Source: Adiantum capillus-veneris (taxonomy: Eukaryota; Streptophyta; Polypodiopsida; Polypodiales; Pteridaceae). Taken from it: 64,000 nucleotides of DNA. Under the pieces are notes generated by a model that saw only the letters and a program-made list of their open reading frames with translations, had not been told where the DNA came from and made no database searches. A program made the translations under genes and the position numbers. The stretch lies in the NCBI GenBank assembly GCA_014529385.2, contig CM043946.1:15273077-15337076 (forward strand), written 5' to 3'. Below are positions 43,111 to 54,660 of this stretch, piece by piece (positions within the stretch are counted from its first letter, which is position 1; each line of letters begins with the position of its first letter).

Positions 43111-44083
43111 TGCGGGGCTAAGGTGTGCGCGCTTCCCGGAGTCCATGCGAGTTAGCTTCAGCTCGTCCGCACGAAGAAACATTAGGTCGTCACCTCTGCT
43201 GATCACGGACGTCACGTCGTCACCTATTTCAGCTCACGTGTGTGCCGGACTATTAGTCGACGGGCCAAAAGCCCTAAAATCAGACAGACCAATGGGTCTA
43301 AAAACCTACAATCAGATAGATAGGCGAAACCCTAATTTGACAGCCAGCAGGTGGCAATATCAGATTTGACGTGATAGCACATTGAGCGAAATTTGACCCA
43401 AAAAATTTGCAAACATTGTGCACATTGGCTTCGGAAAATTTGGAGCTTTTTGTGTATCGGTGATACTCAACTGAGTTGAATTTAATGACATAGGTGCACA
43501 TTTGAATCTGAGAAAATTGGGGCTTTTGCAAAATTGTTGAAATTTTGCTAATTATGCCCGTATTTTGCTCTCGGGATCATGTATTTGGCGAGATTGATGG
43601 ATGTAATGCACATTGGGGGCATTGTTGAAGCAATCTTGGAGCTGTAAGCAGTGTAATTATCCCCCACTTGTAAGATTTTGGAGAAATTGCAGAGATTTTT
43701 TGGTGTTCTGCGCACCAGAAGTTGATACGAGTACATATGTATGCAGTACACGTGTTGTGCAGCTCTCATTGAGTTAATACAATACTGAATATTCATGTTG
43801 CACCTGTTCTAGAGATCATTTAAAGATCTAGGATTGTTGCAGATGTTGAAGTGGGAATCACCTGACAATGATGTGTGCATGTTACGTATGCTGAAATTGT
43901 AGCTATAGTGCTCAAAATCATCACTTCCACTGCTGTACATGTATTTGGGATACTGTCAGTGATATAGTGGCAATGATCCTTGCTCTCTATTTTGTTAAAA
44001 GGTTGAGCTGCTTTGGCTGAATATTCAGCTGGTTGTTTGCTGTCATAAATTGCAACATTTGTATTTTGGTGCATTGTTGGAAT
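43111..44083 (+). other. leader of copia element E
   Basis: Nearly 1 kb between primer site and gag start without coding sequence. Phrases like TGCACATTG...GGAGCTTT recur at about 43420, 43490 and 43605. Confidence 0.55.
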
Positions 44084-45124
44084 ATGGCTACTAATGCTTC
44101 TAGCAACAATGACACTAAATCCCTCCTTGAAATCAAGAGGTTTGATGGGTCTCGCTTTGAAAGACAGGATGCAAGGCATTTTGTTTCTCGGGGACTATGA
44201 AGAAGCTCTCTTGGAAACTAAGCCTGCAACCATGACAAATGAGGATTGGGCTAGACTCAACGAAAAGGTCATTCCATACATTAAAATGGTTATGTCTAAT
44301 GATGTATTCACAAACATTAAGCGTCTTGATACCACTTATGCTATATGAAAAAAGCTAATGGACACTTCTGTGAATCAAGTCCACCTTATGCATAAAACTG
44401 TGCACATGGAGTTGGATGAGTCTAAGCCGGCATCTGAGCATTTGAGTGCCTTCACAAGGATTTTGAGTCAGTTGCAAGACTTTGGTTTGCCAATCTTCAA
44501 TGATAAATTGAAGGCTATTTTCTTATTGATAGACTTTGTTTGGAGTCTTTGGTTGTTTCACTTAGCACCAACCCTACTTTAACCTTTGATGGTGTTACGG
44601 GCTCTATCCTCAATGAAGAAATCGGAAGAAACTCTAGTGGTGAAAGCAGTGGCTCAGCTTACCATGTTCGAGGCAGGTCTGAAAAGAGAGGTAATGCAGC
44701 CAGTGAAGGCAAAAGCAAAAGTAAAAGCAAGGGCTAACAATAGGATGTTGATTGCTATCAGTGTGAGAGTAAAGGGCATAAAAAGCCCGATTGCAAACAC
44801 TACAAGAAAGAGCAAGAAAGAAACAAACAGCACGGAAAGAAAAAGAAGGATGATAAGAAAGATGATGACAACTCTTGAAGTTGCGAAGGCAAATTTTGCG
44901 TCTAGTGTGATTATTGAAGAGCTTCTGGACACTAAGGATGTACTAGTTGCAGCTTCTTGGACTAATTTTGATATTATGGCAACAACAAGTGATATCACAT
45001 CACAAAAAGAGAGGGATTGATGCTTTGATATCAACCGATGATGGCCTATCCCAATCTTGGAGAGTGGACAGTGGTGCCTCTTTTCATGTTACTCCCTCTT
45101 TGGAGTCATTTTCTACCTACAATG
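44084..45124 (+). pseudogene. gag and protease start of copia element E
   Basis: ATG 44084 (MATNASSNNDTKSLLEIKRF) opens a UBN2-like copia gag. LGDYEEALLETKPATMTNED, VHLMHKTVHMELDESK and LSAFTRILSQLQDFGLP follow in shifted frames. The zinc knuckle CYQCESKGHKKPDC is complete at about 44750-44795 with a Lys-rich tail. The protease active site is intact in WRVDSGASFHVTP (about 45060-45100). The element is cut off at 45125, where LTR-like sequence begins, so integrase and RT are missing. Confidence 0.83.
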
Positions 45125-45419
45125 TCTGGGCAAATCGTCGTCATCGGCATAGACCAAGTTGCATAGTCCATTGTATACGCATTGTACACCTTTGTGCAAT
45201 CAAAGAATAGACCACCCTCGCCGACGAGAGTGAGACCTTCGGAGGAGGGTTTTACAACCTCGCGGGTGTCGTAACTCTTCTCTCTCCTTCTCTCAGTCTC
45301 ATTATTTGCACGCACAATATCCACTCACTTTGTTCGTGACCATAGCACTCTACAAGACGGAAAGCTCTCTCTTTCCCTAAAGAACTAAAATGAACCTTGA
45401 GCAATAAAGATCACTATTC
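45125..45419 (+). repeat. copia-type LTR fragment
   Basis: Contains TTGTGCAATCAAAGAATAGAC, a short inverted CTCGCCGACGAGAG hairpin and CTTCGGAGGAGGGTTTTACAAC. The reverse complement of 51780-51880 has the same succession. No coding. Either a solo LTR or the 3' end of an internally deleted element E. Confidence 0.6.
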
Positions 45420-45495
45420 TTGAGAAAATACAACATTCATTCCACCGCATCTAACATTCTCTCGAAGCCCCTCGTCTTGGCTATCTCCACGATTC
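45420..45495 (+). pseudogene. chromovirus RNase H tail, left of element F
   Basis: Reads KYNIHSTASNILSKPLVLAI then STI, comparable to the VADALSRRP-type RNase H tail of element D (22880-22930). It continues on the other side of element F at 51478, which shows that F landed in a gypsy pol gene. Confidence 0.7.
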
Positions 45496-46125
45496 TGTTA
45501 AGTATGGAGCCTGATTTACCTCTTGTAATTTTCTGTGTTAAAAACGCACATTTGTAAGGCCCCCACTATGAGGAGAATCCATCGTACGTGAAGAAAAATA
45601 ACTCGCTGGAAAATAAAAGCACTCGACCGAAAGTATAATTTTCGCAAGAATATTACTTTGCGCCGGAATATTATGGCCGGACGGCAACCGGAAAGTGGTC
45701 AGAAAACGATCAGTCGGTTGGCCGGTTGGCCAGTGGACCGCTAGTCAATGGCCGGTGGCCGGTGGTCGGAAGTCAATGGCCGATGGCCGAATTCAAAAGC
45801 GGACTTGTCTTTTCAAGGGCGGGCACACAGGGGCAGATTGGAGGGTCCGATTTGGACTTATCTACACAAGGGCGGCTACACATGGTTGCCTCTCATGAGA
45901 GAGGGCAACCCTTTTGGTCGATAAAAGGAGGCCATTTCTACACACATTTCACAGTGTGAAGTTGATGCAACAAGGTGGGTGTGAGGTTGTGAGAATGAAA
46001 GAAGGCGGGAGCTCCAAAAAGGTATAATCCCTTTGTAACCTACTTCTTGTTTTGAAGTACTAAAGCCATTGAGTGGCTGCTTTCCCGTGGACGTAGCCCA
46101 CATTGGGTAAACCACGTATATCGTG

Positions 46126-46200
<75 letters not shown>

Positions 46201-46285
46201 CTATAATCTCTTGTGTGTGAAAATTATTTCTCTCCATTAAGTAATCTACTCAATTATCTACTTAGCTACGTCATATTTCCTAACA
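45496..46285 (+). repeat. 5' LTR of element F
   Basis: 790 bp, TGTTAAGTATGG to TTTCCTAACA. Compared with the 3' LTR it has about 40 extra bases of GGCCGGTGG-type repeats near 45735-45785 and a longer CT run. TATAAAAGGAGG at about 45921 is a likely TATA box, shared with the 3' LTR (51133). Confidence 0.92.
46130..46198. repeat. (CT)n microsatellite in F 5' LTR
   Basis: About 69 bp of CT; the matching run in the 3' LTR (51342-51389) is about 48 bp, so it changed by slippage after insertion. Confidence 0.96.
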
Positions 46286-46358
46286 ACTAGTATTAGAGCA
46301 AGGTTTACTCGTAGCTAAATTATCTCGAGGAAAGGATTCCTTGAATTGAGTGGGAGCA

Positions 46359-47888
46359 ATGGCGAAGGAAGGGAAGCTCAAGATCGAGAAGTTCAACAAT
46401 AAAACTATCAACATTGGAAGATGCAGATTGAAAACTATCTCTGCCAGAAGGACCTTTATTTGCCCTACGCGGTCTTGCAAAGAAGCCCACAATGATGGCA
46501 AATGAAGCATGGATTGTCCTTGACCGAAAGGCACTAGGAACAATCCGGTTAAGCTTGGCGTCAACGGTGGCCTTCAATGTTTTGGAGATGAAGACCACGG
46601 AAGACTTGATGAAGTCACTTGATGACTTCTACGAGAAACCATCGGCATCCAGTAAGATATTTCTCATGAAGCGCTTATTCAATCTAAAGATGGCAGAGAA
46701 TGGTTCAGTTGCGGAACACCTAAATGACTTTAGCACAAACATAAGTCAACTTCGATCGGTGAATATCAATTTCGATGATGAAGTGCGAGCTCTCCTTATA
46801 CTATCATCTCTACCGGATAGTTGGGACAACCTTGTGATAGCAGGAAGTAATTCTATCTCTGGCACAAATACTCTTAAGTTTGATGATGTTGTGGGTGTTC
46901 TCCTAAGCGAGGAAATGCAAAGGAGATACACAGGAGAATCATCAAGTGCTACATTGTCAATGCAAACAAGGGGAAGGCCTAAGGAGAGGTTCAAAAACCA
47001 AAAGGGTCGTGATCGCTCAAGACGGAGCAAGCATAGTTACCCGGAACGGGAACGGGAACGGGGAACGGGAACGGGAGGGTCCGGAACGGGAGGGGAACGG
47101 GGATGAGAAGGGGGGGCCGAAACGGGAACGGCGCTGGAACGCTCCACCTAAAATAAGGATTGAATTATCTCCATTCAGCTTAGTCTCAAATAAACTCCTA
47201 AACAATCCCAAAACTCTCCCCAAATCTGCCCCCTAACCTGCCCTCAAACTGCACCAAATATGTTCCCCGAACAGCCCTAAATCTGCCCCCAAAAAGCCCA
47301 TTTTTTTCCCCCAAATGCCTACTTTTGCCCGTTCCGCCTCATGTTCCACTCATTCCAGAACACCGGTCCAATTACACCCCGTTCCGGAACGCCGTTCCGT
47401 TCCCATCTCCGTTTCGGGAACGGGACTCATTCGAAACGCCGTTTCGGAACCTTTGGGCTGTGTTCCCTCCGTTCCCTGTTACATTGGGAGCAAGTCACGC
47501 ACAAAGTCAGTTCTTGAATGTTGGAACTGCGGCAAGAAGGGCCACGTCAAGAAGGATTGTTGGTCCAAGAAGAAGGAGTCGGAGTCCCAAGACAACAAGC
47601 CAACATCGGAGGCCAATGTGGCAGGTAAAGTAGAGCAAGATGCTCTAATTCTCTCATTAGACAATGTGTCTAATTCCTGGATAGTAGACTCCGAGGCTTC
47701 ATTCCATGCGACACCACACAAGCAACATTTCCAAAATTACAACAAAGGTAATTTTGGGTATGTATACTTCGGAGATTATGAAGCTTGTGAAATTGTCGGC
47801 AAAGGTACAGTTTGTGTCAAAACTGCTAACGGAAATAACTGGAAGATTAAAGATGTTAGGCATGTTCCTTCTCTTCGCAAAAATTGAT
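46359..47888 (+). pseudogene. gag and protease of element F, split by a MITE
   Basis: ATG 46359 (MAKEGKLKIEKFNN); a frameshift near 46400 precedes MQIENYLCQKDLYLP. The main frame 46492-47031 is a UBN2-type gag: ANEAWIVLDRKALGTIRLSL, FYEKPSASSKIFLMKRLF, GSVAEHLNDFSTNISQL, LLILSSLPDSWDNLV. The MITE at 47032-47486 follows. Beyond it come the zinc knuckle CWNCGKKGHVKKDC (about 47518-47560) and the protease, where the active site reads WIVDSEASFHATP, Gly of D-S-G changed to Glu. TGA at 47886-47888 and a 1-base shift separate it from integrase. Confidence 0.87.
47032..47486. mobile_element. hAT-like MITE in gag of element F
   Basis: 455 bp flanked by a perfect 8 bp duplication GGAGCAAG (47024-47031 and 47487-47494). 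Ends: CATAGTTACCCGGAACGG at the left and, on the other strand, CAATGTAACAGGGAACGG at the right. Subterminal zones hold strings of GGGAACGG (left) and CGTTCCG (right). The interior (47160-47320) is a non-coding run of CCCCCAAA/CTGCCC phrases. Same family as 17963-18672. Confidence 0.92.
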
Positions 47889-49190
47889 CTCTACAAGACA
47901 ATTGGACGATGAAGGTCACAACATTGCATTCGGAAGCAAACAGTGGAAGATCTCAACGGGATCTTTGGTGGTTGCTAAGGGAGAAAAGGTTGGTACACTT
48001 TACTTGTGTACTGTTAGCACGCAACCTTCAGCTTGTGCAACAACTACAGAAGTCGACAGTGCGGTGTGGCACTACCGGCTTGGACATATGAGTGCCAAAG
48101 GAATGCAAATCCTTCAAACAAAGAAGCTTCTATCAAGTTTGAAAGAAGTGGACTTAGAGTTTTGTGAAGATTGTGTTTATGGTAAACAAAAGAGGGTAAA
48201 ATTTCAAAAATCTGGAAATGAAAGAAAAAAAAAACTTCAGTTCGTTCATTCTGAGGTTTGGGGTCCTTCAAGTACACCATCACTTGGTGGCTCATTGTAC
48301 TATGTAACATTCATAGACGATGCGACTAGGAAAACATGGGTTTATGTAATGAAGAATAAATCCGATGTGTTTTCCATATTTCAAAGGGTTAAAGCTTTTG
48401 TGGAGAATGAAACAGGTGCTAAGGTTAAATGCCTCAGATCCGACAATGGAGGCGAATATTGCAGTCAAGCTTTTGAAAGCTTTTGTGCTAGCAATGGCAT
48501 TCGGAGGCAAAGAACAACCCCAAGGACACCTCAACAAAATGGCATTTCTGAAAGTATGAACAAAACAATCACGGAGCGAGCACGAAGCATGGAGCTACAT
48601 ACAGGCCTAGCGCTTGAGCTTTGGGCGGAAACTGTAAGTACGTTTGTGTACTTAATCAATCAGTCACCCTCAACGGCATTGAATGGGAGAGTTCCAGAAG
48701 AGGCATGAATAGGTAAACCGATGAATTATACATTTCTCAAAGTGTTTGGGTGTGAGGCTTTCATGCACATAGATAGAAGCCTAAGATCAAAGCTAGATGC
48801 AAAGTCCAAAAAATGCTTTTTCATTGGCTATGGAGAAAGTGACTTTGGGTATCGCCTATGGAATCCTGAAGATGGTAAAATCTTAAGAAGTAGGGATGTA
48901 ATTTTTAACGAACAAAATATGTACAAAGATTACTTGGAAAGAAAACAAACAAAAGAAACAGGTGATGAGTACATGGAGCTTGAGGACGGTGAAGACTCAA
49001 GGACAGCAAACGGTGACAATGTGCAACAACGTCAACCAAATGAGGAGCCTCAACCTATTCCTCGAAGATCTACAAGAGCAAGTAGATCTCCAGGAAGGTT
49101 TGTTCCTTCCTTCAACCATCTCTTGATCTCAGATTTTGGAGAGCCAGAATCATACGAAGAAGCTATGCATCACGAATCCAAAGAAGAATA
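47884..49190 (+). pseudogene. integrase and linker of element F
   Basis: One frame with a single TGA (48706-48708). GAG-pre-integrase: LISTRQLDDEGHNIAF, WHYRLGHMSAKGM, CEDCVYGKQKRV. Core: LQFVHSEVWGPSS has Glu in place of the first catalytic Asp, CLRSDNGGEY has the second Asp, and TPQQNGISESMN has the Glu. Then WAETVSTFVYLINQSPS, FGCEAFMHIDRSLRSKLDAK, FIGYGESDFGYRLW and a linker rich in Glu/Arg with PRRSTRASRSPGRF. A TAG at 49189-49191 closes it. It would integrate the cDNA. Confidence 0.9.
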
Positions 49191-49191
49191 G

Positions 49192-50687
49192 ATGAAGAGC
49201 ATGGAAGTGGAGATGAACTCACTACATCGCAACCAAACATGGGAGTTGGTTGAGTTGCCTAAAGGTAAGCGGGCACTTAAAAGCAAATGGGTGTACAAGC
49301 TGAAGGAAGAAGAAGGTGGGAAGAAAAGGTACAAGTTTAGGCTTGTGGCAAACGGGTTTTCTAACAAGAAAGGTATTGACTTCAATGAAATATTTTCTCC
49401 TGTTGTAAAAATAAACTCAATTAGGCTTATCTTAAGCCTTGTGGCTGCTCATGATCTAAATCTTGAGCAAATGGATGTAAATACGGCATTCCCTCACGGT
49501 GACTTAGAGCAGGAAATTTACATGCTTCAACCAAAGGGGTATGAAGGAAAAGGTAAGGAGAAAATGGTTTGCAGATTAAAGAAGAGCTTGTATGGTTTAA
49601 AGCAAGCATCAAGACAATGGTACTTGAAGTTTTTCGATGGATGTTGGATCATGGATTCACAAGATGCAACTCGGATCACTGCGTCTACACAAAGAATTTG
49701 GGAGATGGGAAGTTCATCATCCTAATGTTGTATGTTGATGACATGCTGATTGCAAGTGCTAACATGCAAGACATCAAAGACCTATAAGAGGAGTTGTCTA
49801 AATCTTTTTCAATGAAAGATTTAGGTGCTGCAAAGAGGATACTTGGTATAAAGATATCAAGGGACAGGACGAAAAAGACAATAAAGGTATCTCAAGAGGA
49901 TTACATCAAGAAGGTATTAGAAAGGTTTGCAATGCAAATGCAAAAACGGTTTCTACACCTTTGGCTGGTCGCTTTAAACTAGCCAAGGATATGTGTCCAA
50001 AGACACAAGAGGAGATAGTCTATATGTCTAAAGTTCCATATGCTGCAGCAGTAGGTTCTCTTATGTATGCTATGGTTTGGACAAGGCTAGACATTGCACA
50101 TGCAGTGGGAGTTGTAAGTAGGTTTATGGACAACCCAGGTAAAGAGCACTGGCAAGCTGTGAAGTGGATACTTAGGTATCTAAAAGGGACAACAACAAAT
50201 GCTTTGTATTTTGGAGGAACTCATATTTTTCTAGAAGGGTATGCTGATGCAGATATGGCAGGTGACAAAGATACTCGAAGGAGCACTACTGGCTATGTCT
50301 TCACGGTTGGAGGCACAGCAGTAAGCTAGGCTTTAAAGTTGGAGGAAGTGGTCTCACTTTCTACCACGGAAGCAGAGTATGTAGCAATGACAAAGGGAAG
50401 CAAAGAATTGTGGCTTCACAGATTCTTAGAAGAGCTTGGATTCAAACAAGACAATTGTGTCTTGTACAGTGATAGCCAAAGCGCTATCCATCTTGCGAAG
50501 AACTCAGCCTGTCATTCAAGGACAAAGCACATTGAGGTGAGATATCACTTCATACTCACTCTTTTGGCAGAGGGACAACTAAAGCTTGGGAAGGTGCATA
50601 TAAGTGAAAATCCTTTAAACATGATTACAAAGGTGGTCAACAAGGAGAAGTTGAGCTTTTGCTCATCTTTAATCGACATTCAAGGAT
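49192..50687 (+). pseudogene. reverse transcriptase-RNase H of element F
   Basis: RT begins MKSMEVEMNSLHRNQTWELV, then KSKWVYKLKEEEGGKKRYKF, LEQMDVNTAFPHGDLEQEIY and LKKSLYGLKQASRQWYLKF. A frameshift near 49640 moves to the frame with YTKNLGDGKFIILMLYVDDM, where the YVDD box is intact. TAA at 49785-49787, then FSMKDLGAAKRILGIKI; a further shift near 49950. RNase H: VGSLMYAMVWTRLDIAHAV, GYADADMAGDKDTRRSTTGY, a TAG at 50327-50329, VSLSTTEAEYVAM, CHSRTKHIEVRYHF. Close to full length with four breaks. Confidence 0.9.
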
Positions 50688-50749
50688 AAGAAGCCACGAT
50701 GGAAAGCAGTCAAAGGTTTGGTTTGGAGATCAGTCTCCCAGTGGGAGAT

Positions 50750-51337
50750 TGTTAAGTATGGAGCCTGATTTACCCCTTGTAATTTTCTGTGTTAAAAATG
50801 TACATTTGCAAGGCCCCCATTATGAGGAGAAGCCATCGTGCGTGAAGAAAAATAACTCGCCGGAAAATAAAATCACTCGCCGAAAATCAAAATTTTCGCC
50901 GGAGTGTTGCTTTTCGTCAGAATATTATGGCTGGACCACGACTGGAAAGTGGTTGAAAAACGACCAGTCGGTTGGCCGGTTGGCCAGTGACCGGTGGCCG
51001 AATTCAAAAGCGGACTTGTCTTTTCAAGGGCGGCCATGCATGGGGGCGGATTGGAGGGTCCGATTTGGACTTATCTACACAAGGGCAGCTACACATGGCT
51101 GCCTCTCATGAGAGAGGCAACCCTTTTGGCCTATAAAAGGAGGCCATTTCTACACACATTTCACAGTGTGAAGTTGATGCAACAAGGTGGGTCCGAGGTG
51201 GTGAGAGTGAAGCAAGGCGGAAGCTCCAAAACAGTATAATCCCTTTGTAACCTACTTCTTGTTTTTAAGTACTCAAGCCATTGAGTGGATGCTTTCCCGT
51301 GGACGTAGCCCACATTGGGTGAACCACGTATTTCGTG

Positions 51338-51392
<55 letters not shown>

Positions 51393-51477
51393 CTATAATC
51401 TCTTGTGTGTAAAAATTATTTCTCTCCATTAAGTAATCTACTCAATTATCTACTTAGTTACGTCATATTTCCTAACA
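50750..51477 (+). repeat. 3' LTR of element F
   Basis: 728 bp, same ends as the 5' LTR. CAGTCTCCCAGTGGGAGAT just upstream contains the polypurine tract. It lacks about 40 bp of the GGCCGG repeats of the 5' copy and has a shorter CT run. Confidence 0.92.
51342..51389. repeat. (CT)n microsatellite in F 3' LTR
   Basis: About 48 bp of CT, at the same position as in the 5' LTR. Confidence 0.96.
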
Positions 51478-51590
51478 GATGCATCATAGAAGCTTCGAGG
51501 ATATGGTTGACCAATACACCACCGATCCAGATTTTACTGATGTTTTTACTCGAATACAGAATGGAGAGATTGTCACGATTGTGACATATT
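51478..51590 (+). pseudogene. chromovirus integrase start, right of element F
   Basis: Reads FEDMVDQYTTDPDFTDVF then TRIQNGE, comparable to MIAEYSTDPGFKVV in element D. It is the continuation of the fragment at 45420-45495. It ends near 51565-51590, where LTR-like sequence (TGTCACGATTGTGAC) takes over. Confidence 0.72.
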
Positions 51591-52783
51591 CTTGTAAGGT
51601 GCAACGGAAGTGAATGTCGAACTTTGCTCAAGATGAGTGCTCTGAACTGTGCTCAAGGGTTCCTTTTACTTACGGAAGGGAGAGCCTTCCGTTCCTTTCG
51701 TGAGAGAGTGCAATAGACACAAAAAAAGTGGTGAACAATGTGAATGAAGGTGCATGAGACTGAGAGATAGAGAGAAAAGAATACAACACCAGAATGTTGT
51801 CAAACCCTCCTCCGAAGGCCCCACTCTCTATGGCGAGAGCGGTCTACTATTGATTGCACAAATCTCTACAATGCTTGGACTTGCCGACGATGTCGACGAC
51901 GATGAGGACGACGACGAGACGGGCTGAAATCTGAATACACCAAGTTCTGAAATCTGCAAATCTTTATCTGCTGCATTCTAACTCTGTGTTGATGACAACA
52001 ATGCAACGATGATGCGCTGAAAACGCAAATGCTGAAATTTTCAGCATCTGCGTTTTCCGGGCTGAAATTGCAAATTACGTTGGATCTGACCGTGCGGCGA
52101 GGATCTGCTGCGGGAAGGTGAGATCTGCGAGGTTCGGGACTAGTTCTGCGGGATCTGACCGTTGAAATCTGAAAATCCTGGTGCTTCTGATGATCTTGTC
52201 GCGATGAATCTGCAAAACGCTAGGGGTTGATCTGCAAATCAAAAACGCTAGGGCTCAATTGGAGTCTTCTGCAAAAACACTAGGCTTTTGCTGTGTCTTG
52301 TTGTCGCCGGGTTGGTCTGCAATGCAAAACGATGGGCCTGATTTGCAATGGGGAAAAACGCTGGCTGTTCTTGGCTGAAAATGCTAAGTCTCCTACCGGG
52401 GAGGGGGGTTCTTGCTTGAGAAGGTCATTGTGAATGTCAGGTCCTTGCTGCCTCTTCTGCAAGAAAGTGCTAGCGCTAGTTTGCTTATGTACTCGCTTGC
52501 TAAAATTGCCCTACCTAGTTCCCAACAAAAGTCACTTAAAAATAATAAGTGAAAAATGTCAAAAATAGGGAAAATAGGTCTATGGATTGTAAAAATGCTC
52601 TTGATGGGTTCTGATGGAAATTTGATGATCATGCTGCGTGCAACTAGAGGATATGCATCTACTCTAAGTGTATGGACATGCACGGTCGGCGAACAGACTC
52701 ACAAAAGTGCCAGATCACTTTCTCATTTAACTGAAGTGAACCCATGTCATGAAGTAGCTTGTCCACGTACACATAGGGTTAGA
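51591..52783 (-). repeat. inverted copia-type LTR and remnants
   Basis: On the minus strand 51880-51640 matches the LTR fragment at 45170-45330. The part 51880-52380 carries GACGACGATGAG runs and repeated CTGAAATCTGCAAA/CGCTAGGG phrases as at 17040-17340. 52380-52783 shows nothing I can name. No coding sequence. Confidence 0.5.
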
Positions 52784-53203
52784 TGTGCACGTGACAATTC
52801 TCTATCTTTGTATTACCTTCTTTACTTGATTCTTTTGCAGATACGAAGATACATTATATCCGAGACCTCGATTCTCCAAAGGACGTGTCTCTTCGCCCAA
52901 GAGTCGCACCTGTTCGGCGAATAGCCATGCCTCTTCAGTGAATGGTTGCACCTTTACGTCGAAGGGTCACGACTCTATAGCAGAGCGACACGACTATTGG
53001 CCTAGGCCCTAGAGTCATGTCTTTTGACCTATGGTCGTGTCTCTTCATCGTGTCTCTTCAGTTTCTATATAAGAGCATCCTTGTAACACATTTCAAGCAT
53101 TCAATCAATCAAACACAGAATCTTCTGAGCCTTGTTCAAGTTTCTTAAGTCTTAATCATGAGTTTAAGTGCTTAATTAGGGATTAGTAACTAGAATCCTT
53201 ACA
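52784..53203 (+). repeat. LTR H with CTCTTCG motif array
   Basis: Matches the inverted LTR at 55681-56114 from TTGCAGATACG onward. It contains spaced GTGTCTCTTCG, GAGTCGCACC and GGTCACGACTC units, TATATAAGAGC at about 53067 (likely TATA box) and AATCATGAGTTTAAGTGCTT. It ends CCTTACA before a degenerate primer site AAGGTATGAGAGC (53202-53214), so it is a 5' LTR in plus sense. Confidence 0.72.
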
Positions 53204-53939
53204 AAGGTATGAGAGCATTTTTTTTCCCGAGACCCGAAGGTTGTGAGCCTCTCACCCGCCCCTACCCTTTCTCCCCCTTCCCGGAGTTGTATGGAGGCAG
53301 AAGAAAGGTGGTACACACATGCAAACGAGCATGAGGTAACTTAAATTTATTCTGCTCCAATGATATAAATAAAGGATAGCAATATGGCTGTGTGTGTGGC
53401 GTACCCGATCAATTTGGGATCGTTGTGCTGGTGCCCCTTAGCGTGCCCTTTCATTGGGATGTACCCCTTCCTTGGTGCCGATTCACGTAATAAGGTATTG
53501 AACCTGCAAGCAGCATGCCCCTTGTTCCCGTGCTCGCACCCCTTCCCCTCCATGAGATGTACCCCTTTGTGCAAATCGATGGGCTGCTTGGCTGAAATTT
53601 TCACGCACCCCTTCGCCGGTGCTCGCACCTCTTCTGCCCTTTTGCAAAGCGCTGGCCTAAAATCGCTGAAACGCTGAATTTCTGTGCCGGGACGAATTGC
53701 TGGGCTAAATTGCTGAATTTGTTGGCTGAATTGCTGAAACGATGGGCTGAAATCATGCGCCCCTTCGTCAGTGCTCGCACCTCTTTGGAGAAATATTGTA
53801 CCCTTTCACCAAGCACTGAATTCTGGAATCGCCGGGCTCTGGTTGAAACACGTTGCGTTGGCTGTTTTTGTGAGAGTGAGCAGCGGAAAGAGTGTGAGCC
53901 ACGCGCGCCGAAAACACTGGAGAGAGAGAGAGAAAGAAG
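53204..53939 (+). other. non-coding DNA with CCCCTT repeats
   Basis: No gene seen. From 53420 to 53820 a short motif GCACCCCTT or GTACCCCTT recurs about a dozen times at irregular 20-50 bp distance, mixed with GCTGAAA phrases as in 52000-52380. It resembles the motif arrays of the neighbouring LTRs. Confidence 0.5.
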
Positions 53940-54311
53940 AAAGAAAGAAAGAAAGCTTTATTAACGTCTTCGAAAGGCCGAACTCGACCTATGAGACAAT
54001 ATCATATACATGTGTTGATGCTCTAGGCATCGGAAAATAAAAAAAGGGTACAAACTGAAATGAGCCTATGCTATGCAAAAGGGTGTGGTAGGGTGGTGCA
54101 TGTGGTGTACAATGTATAGTGTGGGTCCTCGTGTCGAGGTGTGCTCACGCATCATCAGGCTCAACTAGGGGCTACAAGGTGATACCACCATGAGATGATA
54201 GGGAGGGTATCTAAAAACAAGCAACATATGTAGGGTAGAGAATGTGGTACATCGGTGGTGGTCTGCTCAGGTATCTCTGGAATACTGGATCTCCTGGCGC
54301 TGGTACATGAC

Positions 54312-54359
<48 letters not shown>

Positions 54360-54653
54360 ACGAGTGCTCTCAAAATGATGCTCTCAATACACAATCTGAA
54401 TGACTACAAGACCCTAAGCATTCTATTTATAGAATCTTAGGTTGAGGTAGGGCAAAATGTGTAACTGGTGCAAAAAACATAAAAGCCCAAAAATGGCTAA
54501 AAATGTGTGCACCCAGCCAGGCTCAGAAAATGACCGGCCAGACTCGTGCTAAAGTGTCCGCCCATGCAATCTACATGATGTGCGATGGGTGGCCAACCCG
54601 GGACAATCACTAGCCGTACAAAATGGCGAAGCAACGATGGTGTAACTCTAACA
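53940..54653 (-). repeat. copia 3' LTR, minus strand
   Basis: Starts on the minus strand at 54653 with TGTTAGAGTTACACC, preceded by the polypurine GAGGGGG (54654-54660). A (GA)n run lies at 54313-54358. The far end reads GGCCTTTCGAAGACGTTAAT then AAAGCTTTC(TTTC)n. A similar start is seen at 38552 and a similar end at 34449-34500. The exact far boundary is unclear because of the pyrimidine tract. Confidence 0.68.
54313..54358. repeat. (GA)n microsatellite
   Basis: About 46 bp of GA inside the minus-strand copia LTR. Confidence 0.95.
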
Positions 54654-54660
54654 CCCCCTC

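Larger units (their letters stand above)
45496..51477 (+). mobile_element. Ty1/copia retrotransposon F, nearly complete
   Basis: 5.98 kb with both LTRs, a degenerate primer site (TAGTATTAGAGC at 46290-46301 where TGGTATCAGAGC is expected), gag, protease, integrase, RT, RNase H and a polypurine tract (GTGGGAGAT) just before the 3' LTR. Integrase before RT is the copia order. Flanks GATTC (45491-45495) and GATGC (51478-51482) fit a 5 bp target duplication with one change. A MITE of the GGAACG family is inserted in gag. Few stops and frameshifts, so it is among the youngest elements here. Confidence 0.9.
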
